Source of the DNA: Rhodoferax sp.
GTDB taxonomy: Bacteria; Pseudomonadota; Gammaproteobacteria; Burkholderiales; Burkholderiaceae_C
Direction of reading: 5' to 3'
DNA length: 48,726 nt
NCBI GenBank assembly: GCA_025351745.1
Contig: JANXVI010000039.1
Location: 1 to 48,726, forward strand
Both the position numbers and the translations under genes were made by a program. Shown in pieces: positions 23,917 to 31,410 of this stretch. The notes under the pieces are model-generated. The model was not told the DNA's origin. It did not search any database and worked only from the letters and a program-made list of their open reading frames with translations. How positions within the stretch are numbered: the first letter of the stretch is position 1; each line of letters opens with the position of its first letter.

Positions 23917-25419
23917 TCAAGCCAACCAGGCCTTCAGGTCCGCCTTCAGCTTCTTCAAGTCATCCGTGCGGGTGTACATCATGTGACCGGCATCGTAGTA
24001 GCGGTGCGTGATGCGCGCCATGACCTCCGGGGGCAAATCCATGCGGGCCAGGGAGTAGTCGCTGGCCGAATAGGGCGTACCCAGGTCGTAGTAGCCGCTG
24101 GCAACCAACACACGCAAATGCGGATTGCGCCGCAGCGCACGCGCCAACGCCCCGCTGGTGCTGGTGTAGCTATTGCCCTTGGACTCACCTTGTAGCCAGT
24201 TCCACGACTTGTTGACGTCCAGGGACAGCACCTCGTAGCGCTGGTCGGTTTGCACGCCGAGCTGCTCGCGCAAATAGCCATTGCTGGCCATGGTGTAGGG
24301 CCCCATGATGGCCTCCAGCCCAGGGTCAAACTCCCAGGTTCTCGACTTGCGCACACCCATCGGCCCGGTGACGCGCGCCTCCAGCCGACCGACCATGCGG
24401 CCCTGGTCGCGCAACAGTTCGCTGAAGAACAGTTGGTCCGAGATGCGTAAGTCGTTGTCCTCTATGACATCCGTGCGCAGTCCGGTCAGCTCGGTGAGGC
24501 GCTTGGCGATACGGTTGCGTTGCGCCGGGGCCAGGCGCGCGCCCTGGTGCAGTGCAGCCAGGTAGTCGGTCTGCACAAAGGCCTCGGCGGCGGCACGGGC
24601 TTGCGCGCCAGATTCGCCCAGCGGCCCCTTGAGCTTGCCGTGGTATTGCGCCGCAGCCGCAAAGCCGGGCACAAACAGAGCGTGGGCCAGATCGTTCTTG
24701 CCTTCAAATTCCAGCGTTTGAATATCCATGGCGCAGCTCACCAGAATGACGCCAGCCAAGGCAATTCCCAGATCCAACAGCTTGTCGGCCAAAGCCGCGC
24801 CGCGGGTGGTGCCATAGCTTTCGCCCGCCAGATAGACCGGCGAACCCCAGCGCTGGTTGCGGCTCAGGTAGACGCGTATGCACTCGGCCAGCGCGTCCAC
24901 ATCGCCGTCCACACTGAGCATCTGCTTGCGGGCTGCCGCGCTGGCGGTCAGCGAATAGCCGGTGTGCGGCGGGTCCACAAACACCAGGTCAAAGTGCTCG
25001 AACCAGGTGTGGGGGTTGTCCTCCACTGCATAGGGCGGGGGCGGCATGCTGCCGTCGTCGTTGATAGGCACGCGCTTGGGACCCAGTGCGCCCAGGTGCA
25101 ACCAGATGGACGCAGAGCCCGGTCCGCCGTTGAACGCAAACAAGATGGGCCGGTCGGCCGGTTTGGGTGCTACGCTTTTGTGCTGCAGCGTGTAGCTGGT
25201 CACGAACAGTGCAGCGTCGGGCTCGCCCTTGTGGCTGTCTGACATATGGGCGACGATGGGCACGAAGCCTGCACTGGCGCTGTAGTGCCGAGTCTTGCCA
25301 CCCACGGTGACACTGCCGGTGCTGACCTGCGGGGCTTGCAGCAGCAGGCGCTCCACGCGCTCGCGTTGGCGCTTCTTCTCGCTGTCGTCAGGAATGGGTT
25401 TGTCGTTGTTGTCCGTCAT
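23917..25419 (-). CDS. Peptidase S10 serine carboxypeptidase-like protein
   Basis: A 500-residue alpha/beta hydrolase. Signatures: FAFNGGPGSASIWLHLG (oxyanion region), the nucleophile Ser about 201 in LAGESYGTTRG, Asp in VLVASGYYDLGTPY and His in YYDAGHMMYT. Family knowledge: it removes C-terminal residues from peptides at acid pH in eukaryotes; bacterial members have unclear substrates. There is no convincing signal peptide (the N-terminus MTDNNDKPIPDD is polar), so it may be cytoplasmic. Convergent with the response regulator, and 33 bases upstream lies the end of the TetR gene on the same strand. Confidence 0.88.
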   Translation of the reverse strand: MTDNNDKPIPDDSEKKRQRERVERLLLQAPQVSTGSVTVGGKTRHYSASAGFVPIVAHMSDSHKGEPDAALFVTSYTLQHKSVAPKPADRPILFAFNGGPGSASIWLHLGALGPKRVPINDDGSMPPPPYAVEDNPHTWFEHFDLVFVDPPHTGYSLTASAAARKQMLSVDGDVDALAECIRVYLSRNQRWGSPVYLAGESYGTTRGAALADKLLDLGIALAGVILVSCAMDIQTLEFEGKNDLAHALFVPGFAAAAQYHGKLKGPLGESGAQARAAAEAFVQTDYLAALHQGARLAPAQRNRIAKRLTELTGLRTDVIEDNDLRISDQLFFSELLRDQGRMVGRLEARVTGPMGVRKSRTWEFDPGLEAIMGPYTMASNGYLREQLGVQTDQRYEVLSLDVNKSWNWLQGESKGNSYTSTSGALARALRRNPHLRVLVASGYYDLGTPYSASDYSLARMDLPPEVMARITHRYYDAGHMMYTRTDDLKKLKADLKAWLA

Positions 25420-25452
25420 GTGCTGTGCCTGCGGGTAATGGTGGGGCGCAGT

Positions 25453-26112
25453 CTAAGGGACTTTGCGATTCTTTCTGTTGGGAACGGTTGCGACAGCCGG
25501 GTTGCCTGGCGTCAGGGGTCCCAAGGCCCGCATCGTCAATTGGCGCACCAGGGCGTCGGGGTCTCGCATGGCGGAAGGCAGATGGTCGAAAGCGCCGTCA
25601 ATCAACAAATTACTGAGGCCGTGCGAAAGGCTCCAACCGCACAGGGCCAATTCAGGGCCATTGATGGGGTCGTGCGCACAGGCGGCCGCCATCAGCAGGC
25701 CAAGGGCACGGTTGGATGCTGCTTGCAGCGCGGGGTACGACGACGCCTGCGCCAGTTGCGGTGCGAACATCAACCGAAACCGCGCGGGTTGCACACGGGC
25801 GCAGCGCACATAGGCCTGTCCGATTTGCAACAGGCGCTCATGTGTGTCGGGCGTGTTGCTGGCCTGCTCCACGGCATCGGCCAGCGCAGTAAAACCTCTT
25901 TCGGCGACTGCCGCCAACAGGTCGTTCAGGCTGGCAAAGTGGTGGTAGGGGGCGGCGTGGGATACCCCGGCCGCTTTGGCGACATCGCGCAGCATGGTGC
26001 CGTGCAGGCCCCGCACGGCCAAGGTGGCTTCTGCGGCCAGCAACAGGGATTCGCGCAGGTTGCCGTGGTGGTATGCCTTGGGCGGTGGCGCAGCGCGTTT
26101 GGGAGATTTCAT
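25453..26112 (-). CDS. TetR/AcrR family transcriptional regulator
   Basis: A 219-residue protein with an N-terminal TetR HTH (TMLRDVAKAAGVSHAAPYHHF, about 40-60) and a helical ligand-binding domain of the WHG-type C-terminal class. The basic N-terminus is KSPKRAAPPPKAYHHG. It is divergent from two small membrane-protein genes; the 80-base gap contains two inverted repeats that are probable operators, so it likely represses itself and those genes. The S10 peptidase lies downstream on the same strand and may be co-transcribed. Confidence 0.9.
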   Translation of the reverse strand: MKSPKRAAPPPKAYHHGNLRESLLLAAEATLAVRGLHGTMLRDVAKAAGVSHAAPYHHFASLNDLLAAVAERGFTALADAVEQASNTPDTHERLLQIGQAYVRCARVQPARFRLMFAPQLAQASSYPALQAASNRALGLLMAAACAHDPINGPELALCGWSLSHGLSNLLIDGAFDHLPSAMRDPDALVRQLTMRALGPLTPGNPAVATVPNRKNRKVP

Positions 26113-26117
26113 ACAGA

Positions 26118-26138
26118 TATCTTGACACGAGAAAGATA
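26118..26138. promoter_or_regulatory. Inverted repeat, candidate TetR operator 1
   Basis: TATCTT-N9-AAGATA, a perfect 6-bp dyad, six bases upstream of the tetR-type start codon. Its right half resembles the left half of the second dyad at 26160. Confidence 0.5.
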
Positions 26139-26159
26139 AGCATGCAACAATTCATTCAT

Positions 26160-26178
26160 ATCTTTTCTCTGTAAAGAT
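26160..26178. promoter_or_regulatory. Inverted repeat, candidate TetR operator 2
   Basis: ATCTTT-N7-AAAGAT, a perfect 6-bp dyad, just upstream of the SD (AGGAG) of the divergent membrane-protein gene. With the first dyad it shares the TATCTTT-type half-site. Confidence 0.5.
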
Positions 26179-26192
26179 TAACCAGGAGTTGC

Positions 26193-26615
26193 ATGCTACT
26201 TGCCCCCGCCCTGATCCTTGCCAGCGCCACGGTGCTGGGCCTGTTGGGCGGTTTGCACCTGCTCTTTACCTTTTACGGCAACCAATTCGATCCAAGGGAT
26301 GCCATAGTGACCGAGGCGCTACGGGTGGTCTCACCCGTCATCTCCCGCCAGACCACGATGGCGCGCGCAGCAAAGGGCTTCCACGCCAGCCACAGCCTGG
26401 GCGCCATGCTGTTTGCACTGGTATGGGGCTATCTGGCGCTGCACCAGTGGCCGATGCTGCTGCAATCGACGTTCTTTTTGGCCTTGGGCATGGGCGTACT
26501 GCTGGCCTACCTGGCGCTGGCGCAGCGCTACTGGTTCAGCGTGCCGCAACGCGGCATTGCCTTGGCCAATGTTTTATATGCAATCGGTTTGGGCCTGGGC
26601 CTGCTGGCCAGCTAA
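26193..26615 (+). CDS. Small four-helix membrane protein, unknown function
   Basis: A 140-residue hydrophobic protein with about four membrane helices (residues about 4-28, 68-85, 88-108 and 118-139) and a short hydrophilic stretch between the first two (FDPRDAIVTEAL, RQTTMARAAKGFHASHS). AGGAG lies six bases before the ATG. I do not assign a named family with certainty. It is the first gene divergent from the TetR regulator, followed eight bases later by a DUF4345 protein, so the two membrane proteins probably act together under that regulator. Confidence 0.75.
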   Translation: MLLAPALILASATVLGLLGGLHLLFTFYGNQFDPRDAIVTEALRVVSPVISRQTTMARAAKGFHASHSLGAMLFALVWGYLALHQWPMLLQSTFFLALGMGVLLAYLALAQRYWFSVPQRGIALANVLYAIGLGLGLLAS

Positions 26616-26623
26616 GGGTTGCC

Positions 26624-27013
26624 ATGCACAAACGACCCCTGCAGATCGTCACTGCCCTGATGGGCATCGTGCCAGTGGCCACCGGCCTGGTTCAACTGAT
26701 GGGTATACACGACCCGCTGTATGCCCACTTGCACTTGCCCGCAGATGCCACGCTGGACAGCAATATGCGCTTCCTGGCTGGTGTATGGCTGGGCTTGGGC
26801 CTGGTCACGTGGTGGCTGGTGCCGCGCATCACACATCAGACGGCGCTGTTCCGCGGCCTGTGGCTGATGATCTTTTTGGGCGGCGTGGGCAGATTGGTGT
26901 CCTTGGTCGGCGTGGGGCTGCCGCCGCCGCCCTTCATCGCTTTCACGGTGCTGGAGATACTGGGCGCGCCGCTTTTTGTCTATTGGCAACACCAGGTTGC
27001 GCAAAACAGATAG
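26624..27013 (+). CDS. DUF4345 family membrane protein
   Basis: A 129-residue protein with four membrane helices. The pattern NMRFLAGVWLGLGLVTWW followed by FLGGVGRLVSLVGVG-LPPPPF is characteristic of DUF4345. The track start at 26189 is an artefact of a long open frame through the upstream gene; ATG 26624 begins MHKRPLQIVTALMG. It is eight bases downstream of the preceding membrane-protein gene, in one operon. No function is established for the family. Confidence 0.8.
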   Translation: MHKRPLQIVTALMGIVPVATGLVQLMGIHDPLYAHLHLPADATLDSNMRFLAGVWLGLGLVTWWLVPRITHQTALFRGLWLMIFLGGVGRLVSLVGVGLPPPPFIAFTVLEILGAPLFVYWQHQVAQNR

Positions 27014-27114
27014 GCGCTGTCCTGCTGATGCGGTGGAGACGCTTGGACATCAGCAGGCCGTGGCCTTCCAAAGCCTTGGAGAGCGACGTTGTGGCACCGC
27101 CGCCAACGCCCCAC

Positions 27115-27471
27115 TCAGAAATTATTTGGCAGGGCCGCGCGGTAGGTGTTGGGCTCCAGCGGCACCAAAATCCACATCAACACATAAAAAACCAGGCCGC
27201 TACCGCCAAAAATCAGCATCAGCGCAAACAACAGACGCCACAGCCAGGAATCCATGCCTGTCAATTGGGCCAAGCCTCCGCATACGCCCCCCAGCCACTG
27301 ATCGGAGCGGGAACGGCGCAGACCATTGAGTACCGTGGCGTTGGGGCGGGGCATGGCGGGCGCGGGGGGTTGCTGCAACAAACGCGCCTTGGCCTGTGCA
27401 AACTCGTCTTCGCTCAGCGCTGCGCGGTTGCGCATCTGTTCCAGGTTTTCCAATTCTTGGGCCAAAGTCAT
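27115..27471 (-). CDS. PspC domain protein with N-terminal SHOCT-like segment
   Basis: A 118-residue protein. Residues about 1-32 (QMRNRAALSEDEFAQAKARL) resemble a SHOCT module; residues about 55-110 form a PspC domain (QWLGGVCGGLAQLTGMDSWL then LMLIFGGSGLVFYVLMWILVP) with one membrane helix. The ATG at 27471 has GAGG eight bases upstream; the longer track start (27585) adds residues without family support. PspC proteins sense or transmit envelope stress in the phage-shock response. No pspA or pspF lies nearby, but the SPFH-SHOCT gene at 2865 carries a related module. Confidence 0.85.
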   Translation of the reverse strand: MTLAQELENLEQMRNRAALSEDEFAQAKARLLQQPPAPAMPRPNATVLNGLRRSRSDQWLGGVCGGLAQLTGMDSWLWRLLFALMLIFGGSGLVFYVLMWILVPLEPNTYRAALPNNF

Positions 27472-27684
27472 GGTGACATCCTCTGCTTTCACACTACCCG
27501 CACCGTAGGGCACAGCTTCTTTTCTGTGATCAAGATTGCGGTGGGTTAGCAATCTCGATGGCCCAAGATTAGGTCGACAGTCCACATTTCGCCAGCGCTA
27601 TGTGACCAATTGCTTATTGCACGCCACAGACGCATGTTTGCGCAGCCCGGCTTGCAAATGCCACTGAATGGGCACGCGTAATCT

Positions 27685-27706
27685 AAATGAGATAGACTCG
27701 CATTTA
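27685..27706 (+). promoter_or_regulatory. Candidate Fur box upstream of feoAB
   Basis: AAATGAGATAGACTCGCATTTA is a near-palindrome (AAATGAGA against AAATGCGA) and resembles a 19-bp Fur box. It lies 43 bases before feoA, where iron-replete Fur would block transcription. Confidence 0.55.
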
Positions 27707-27748
27707 GGCTGGCATATCCGGCAACATCAACCTGCCCAACTTTCCACC

Positions 27749-28009
27749 ATGCGCCTAACCGATCTCCCCACAGGTACACATGCCACCGTGGCACGGGTGA
27801 GCGGGAATTCGGCGATGGCAGATACCGCAACCTTGCAGCGACTGGGCGAACTGGGTTTTATCCCCGGTGAGCCCCTGCAATTGCTGCGCCGCGGCTTGGG
27901 TGGACGCGAACCGCTGGCTGTAGTCGTCGGTGAAACCATGTTTGCGCTGCGTTTCGTCGAAGCGGAATGCATTGAGGTGCAACCCTTGAACGCGGCCCAA
28001 TCAGTATGA
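27749..28009 (+). CDS. feoA: Ferrous iron transport protein A
   Basis: An 86-residue SH3-like protein (MRLTDLPTGTHATV ... RLGELGFIPGEPLQLLRRG ... ALRFVEAECIEVQ) that binds and supports FeoB at the cytoplasmic face. The track start at 27668 adds 27 residues, including the Fur-box region; ATG 27749 matches the family. It overlaps feoB by four bases (ATGA). A Fur-like box lies upstream, consistent with induction when iron is scarce. Confidence 0.93.
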   Translation: MRLTDLPTGTHATVARVSGNSAMADTATLQRLGELGFIPGEPLQLLRRGLGGREPLAVVVGETMFALRFVEAECIEVQPLNAAQSV

Positions 28010-29907
28010 GTGCCGTCGCTTCTCCATTGATCGCAGCCCCGTGGAATGTGGCCCTGGTGGGCAACCCGAACTGCGGCAAGACGGCACTATTCAATCTGCT
28101 AACGGGCGCCCGCCAGAAGGTTGCCAACTACGCCGGCGTGACTGTGGAGCGCAAGGTCGGTCTGCTGCGACTGGCGAGTGGCCAAACGGTGTCGGTAATC
28201 GACTTGCCAGGCGTCTACAGTCTGCACCCGGCCACTCCCGACGAAGAAGTCACGCTGGAAGTTATTGAAGGCAGGCGTGCCGGCGAGTCACCGATAGATG
28301 CCATCGTGGCGGTGGTAGACGCGACCAATCTGCGCATGAATTTGCGTTTGGTGCTGGAGGTGCAGCGCCTGGGCCATCCGGTCATCGTCGCCCTGAACAT
28401 GGCGGATGTGGCGCGGCAACGTGGGTTGGTCATTGATGTCGCTCTGCTTGCGGCAGAACTGGGTTGCCCGGTGGTGGAAACCGTGGCTGTGCAGCACAAC
28501 GGGCACACGAAATTGCTGGCCCAACTGGACCAAGATCTGGCATGTGCACTGGCTACACAGTCCGCAGGTACCAGTGCAACCATCGCAGCCCAACAACACC
28601 CGCCACGCGACAGCGCTACCTTACAGGCCGAAGTGCGGCGCATTCTGGCCATTGCTGCACCGCAGGCTGGACAATTCCAGCGCTTCCATTTTCGGGTGGA
28701 TGCATGGGCCATGCATCCCGTGTGGGGCCTGGTGATTCTGGCTGCATTGCTGTTCTTGGTATTCCAGGCGGTGTTTTCATGGGCCAATGTGCCGATGGAT
28801 GCCATCAAAGCCGGCATGGCGTGGACGGCGGAATGGACCAGCGGGCATATGGACGACGGCCCTTTGCGCAGCCTGCTGGTGGACGGCGTTATCGCCGGGG
28901 CTGGCGGGGTGCTGGTGTTCTTGCCGCAGATTCTGATTCTGTTTTTCTTCATCCTGTTGCTGGAAGACTCGGGCTACCTGCCCCGCGCTGCTTTTTTACT
29001 AGACAACCTGATGGGCAAGGTGGGCTTGTCGGGCCGCGCGTTCATACCCCTGCTGTCGAGTTTTGCGTGTGCCATTCCCGGCATCATGGCCACGCGCACG
29101 ATTGCCAATTGGCAAGACCGGTTGGCCACCATCATGGTGGCCCCGCTGATGACCTGCTCGGCGCGGCTGCCAGTTTATGCGTTGTTGATTGGCGCTTTTG
29201 TGCCCGACCGCAGCGTCGGCATGTTCAACCTGCGGGGGCTGACGCTATTTGGCTTGTATGTGGCCGGTGTCGTGTCGGCAATGGGGGTGGCCTGGGTATT
29301 CAAACGTGTGTGGATGAAGAGCCGTTACCAGCCACTGATGCTGGAACTACCACCCTACCGTGTGCCCGGTTTGCGCAACCTGTTCTTGGGCTTGTGGGAG
29401 CGCGCCCGCATCTTCCTGCGGCGTGTGGGCACCATTATTTTTGCATTGATGGTGGTGCTGTGGTTCATGTCCACCTACCCCGGGCCACCCGACGGCGCCA
29501 TCGGCCCGGCCATCCAGTACAGCATGGCCGGCATGCTAGGACATTTCTTGGAACCCCTGTTTGCACCCATCGGTTTCAACTGGCAGATTTCAGTGGCCCT
29601 GGTTCCGGGGCTGGCAGCGCGCGAGGTTGCAGTAGGCGCGCTGGGGACTGTCTATTCGTTGTCAGCCGCAGGTGACTCGGTCGCCAGTAGCCTTGCACCG
29701 GTCATCGCCAAAGGCTGGTCGATGGCCACGGCGTTTTCCTTGTTGGCCTGGTATGTGTTTGCGCCGCAATGCATTTCCACATTGACCGTTGTCAAGCGCG
29801 AAACCAACTCGTGGCGCTACCCTATTCTGATGGCAGCCTATATGTTCGGACTGGCCTACGCAGCGTCGTTTGTGACTTACCGCCTGACACTGTGGTTGGG
29901 GGGTTGA
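28006..29907 (+). CDS. feoB: Ferrous iron transporter B (GTPase permease)
   Basis: A 633-residue inner-membrane Fe(II) transporter. The N-terminal G domain has G1 GNPNCGKTALFN, G2-type NYAGVTVERK, G3 DLPGVYSL and G4 NMAD. It is followed by a GDI-like helical part and about eight to ten membrane helices with Gate motifs (GFLPQ-like VLVFLPQILILFFF, SSFACAIPGIMATR, CSARLPVYALLIGAF). Slightly shorter than the E. coli protein (about 770). Coupled to feoA by a four-base overlap and followed after four bases by a Cys-rich small protein. Confidence 0.95.
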   Translation: MSAVASPLIAAPWNVALVGNPNCGKTALFNLLTGARQKVANYAGVTVERKVGLLRLASGQTVSVIDLPGVYSLHPATPDEEVTLEVIEGRRAGESPIDAIVAVVDATNLRMNLRLVLEVQRLGHPVIVALNMADVARQRGLVIDVALLAAELGCPVVETVAVQHNGHTKLLAQLDQDLACALATQSAGTSATIAAQQHPPRDSATLQAEVRRILAIAAPQAGQFQRFHFRVDAWAMHPVWGLVILAALLFLVFQAVFSWANVPMDAIKAGMAWTAEWTSGHMDDGPLRSLLVDGVIAGAGGVLVFLPQILILFFFILLLEDSGYLPRAAFLLDNLMGKVGLSGRAFIPLLSSFACAIPGIMATRTIANWQDRLATIMVAPLMTCSARLPVYALLIGAFVPDRSVGMFNLRGLTLFGLYVAGVVSAMGVAWVFKRVWMKSRYQPLMLELPPYRVPGLRNLFLGLWERARIFLRRVGTIIFALMVVLWFMSTYPGPPDGAIGPAIQYSMAGMLGHFLEPLFAPIGFNWQISVALVPGLAAREVAVGALGTVYSLSAAGDSVASSLAPVIAKGWSMATAFSLLAWYVFAPQCISTLTVVKRETNSWRYPILMAAYMFGLAYAASFVTYRLTLWLGG

Positions 29908-29911
29908 TGGC

Positions 29912-30178
29912 ATGACTGCACAAACGTTGGTCGTCTTCTTGCTGGTGTCAGCCTGCAGCCTGTATGTTGTGTGGATGCTGATGCCCGCCGTGGCGCGCCG
30001 ATTTGTGGCGCAATGGCTGTTGCGGTTGCCATTGGGGCAGCGACTGAAGGCTCCGATGGTGCGCGCGGCGTCTTCGTCCTCCGGCTGCGATTGCAGTGGC
30101 TGCGACAAGGTCGTGCGCGGGCAGCGTGAGAGTCAAACTACGCAAGCTATTCGCTTCCATCCACGGCCCAAACGCTGA
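29912..30178 (+). CDS. FeoB-associated Cys-rich small membrane protein
   Basis: An 88-residue protein with one N-terminal helix (TLVVFLLVSACSLYVVWML) and a cytoplasmic Cys cluster, GCDCSGCDK. This gene type often follows feoB in betaproteobacteria in place of FeoC. It is four bases downstream of feoB, so same operon. The Cys cluster may bind metal or a cluster; that is inference. Confidence 0.75.
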   Translation: MTAQTLVVFLLVSACSLYVVWMLMPAVARRFVAQWLLRLPLGQRLKAPMVRAASSSSGCDCSGCDKVVRGQRESQTTQAIRFHPRPKR

Positions 30179-30322
30179 AGCGCGCGCAGTCTGGCGCGAC
30201 TTTTTCACCGCCCTTCGCGCCACGCTGCATTCCGTCGCAAGCGGCTTGGCAACGCCAGGCATGGCCCCTACAGTTCGCTCATCGGGTCACCAATGACCTG
30301 CCAGCAACAACCGGAGATCACC

Positions 30323-30538
30323 ATGACACCTACGCGCAAAAGCCGTTTTAGCTTCGCCGCTTTCACCTTCGCAACGGCAGCAGTCGCCCTGGTGAACGGC
30401 AGTATGTTGATGGGCTTTGACCAGCTCGCCAGCAGCGGCCGTGACACCCTCGTCATCAGCACGCAGCTGGTCAAAAGCAGTGCTGCGCCGCGCACTGTGA
30501 CGCTGGAACGCGTAGTCATTTCGACCCGCCGCGTCTAG
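30323..30538 (+). CDS. Small exported or membrane protein, unknown
   Basis: A 71-residue protein with a basic N-terminus and one hydrophobic segment (FAAFTFATAAVALVNGSMLM), then a short polar tail (TVTLERVVISTRRV). GGAG lies eight bases before ATG 30323, supporting this start over the track's 30293. It lies 34 bases upstream of lepB and is probably co-transcribed. I do not recognise a family. Confidence 0.6.
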   Translation: MTPTRKSRFSFAAFTFATAAVALVNGSMLMGFDQLASSGRDTLVISTQLVKSSAAPRTVTLERVVISTRRV

Positions 30539-30572
30539 GCGACTTTGCTGAACTAGCTCGCCGGAGGTCTCC

Positions 30573-31241
30573 GTGAAATATTTTCTCAAACAGAACCGGG
30601 GATTCATCGCATTCCTGGTTTGCTTCGGTTTCTTCAGGCTTGCCGTCGCCGACTGGAACCCCATACCGACAGGCTCCATGCGCCCCACGCTGCTGGAAGG
30701 CGATGTGGTGCTGGTCAATAGGATTGCCTACGACTTTAAGCTGCCACTCAGTGATGTGTCCCTTTTCGATATCGGCAAACCCGAACGCGGCGATGTCATA
30801 ACCTTTACATCGCCTGTCGATGGCGTGCGTCTGATCAAGCGCCTCATAGCCCTGCCTGGTGATGTCGTGCAACTGCGCAACGAAGTGTTGACCATCAACG
30901 GCGTGGTGGCCCAATATTCGGGGCCTGACGCTGTAACCGAGCCGCTGGACAATGGCGCCACCACATCCGCATTGCACATTCGCGAACGAATGGCTGGCAA
31001 TGAACGCACCGTGCAGTTCTTGCCCGAGATCGGTGCGCGGCGCGACTTCGGTCCTATCGTAGTGCCGACCGGCAACTACTTCTTTTTGGGTGACAACCGC
31101 GACAACAGCGCCGACTCGCGCTACATCGGTTTCGTGCCGCGACATCTACTCATAGGCAAGGCCCATCACATCGTTGTGTCGGCCGCCATCAAGGGCGATT
31201 GGTTACCACGCTTTGAGCGCATCGGGCAGCGCATTGAATAG
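30573..31241 (+). CDS. lepB: Signal peptidase I
   Basis: A 222-residue membrane serine protease that removes signal peptides. Catalytic Ser about 35 is in PTGSMRPTLLEGD and Lys about 89 in LIKRLIALPGDVV; the C-terminal box is GDNRDNSADSR. It has only one clear N-terminal hydrophobic segment (FIAFLVCFGFFRLA), and is shorter than the 324-residue E. coli enzyme, so it may be a second, accessory copy. The start GTG has GGAGG six bases upstream. Not linked to lepA or rnc here, which is the usual place of the main copy. Confidence 0.92.
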   Translation: MKYFLKQNRGFIAFLVCFGFFRLAVADWNPIPTGSMRPTLLEGDVVLVNRIAYDFKLPLSDVSLFDIGKPERGDVITFTSPVDGVRLIKRLIALPGDVVQLRNEVLTINGVVAQYSGPDAVTEPLDNGATTSALHIRERMAGNERTVQFLPEIGARRDFGPIVVPTGNYFFLGDNRDNSADSRYIGFVPRHLLIGKAHHIVVSAAIKGDWLPRFERIGQRIE

Positions 31242-31410
31242 ACTGCGTTCGGCACTGTATCAATCCATGCTGATTCTGCATCGAGCCTGTGGCAAATACG
31301 GGTGAGTACCCACCCGCGATGGCAACGCCCAGGTCTACAATACAAAGCCCATAACAGGGCACCGGGCCATGCGCCTTCTTCGCACGGACAGGCGCCGCAG
31401 AGGATGCAAG

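Noticed and set aside
30096-30296. 66-residue plus-strand ORF after feoB
   Set aside because: It overlaps the Cys-rich small protein in another frame and has no SD or family signal.
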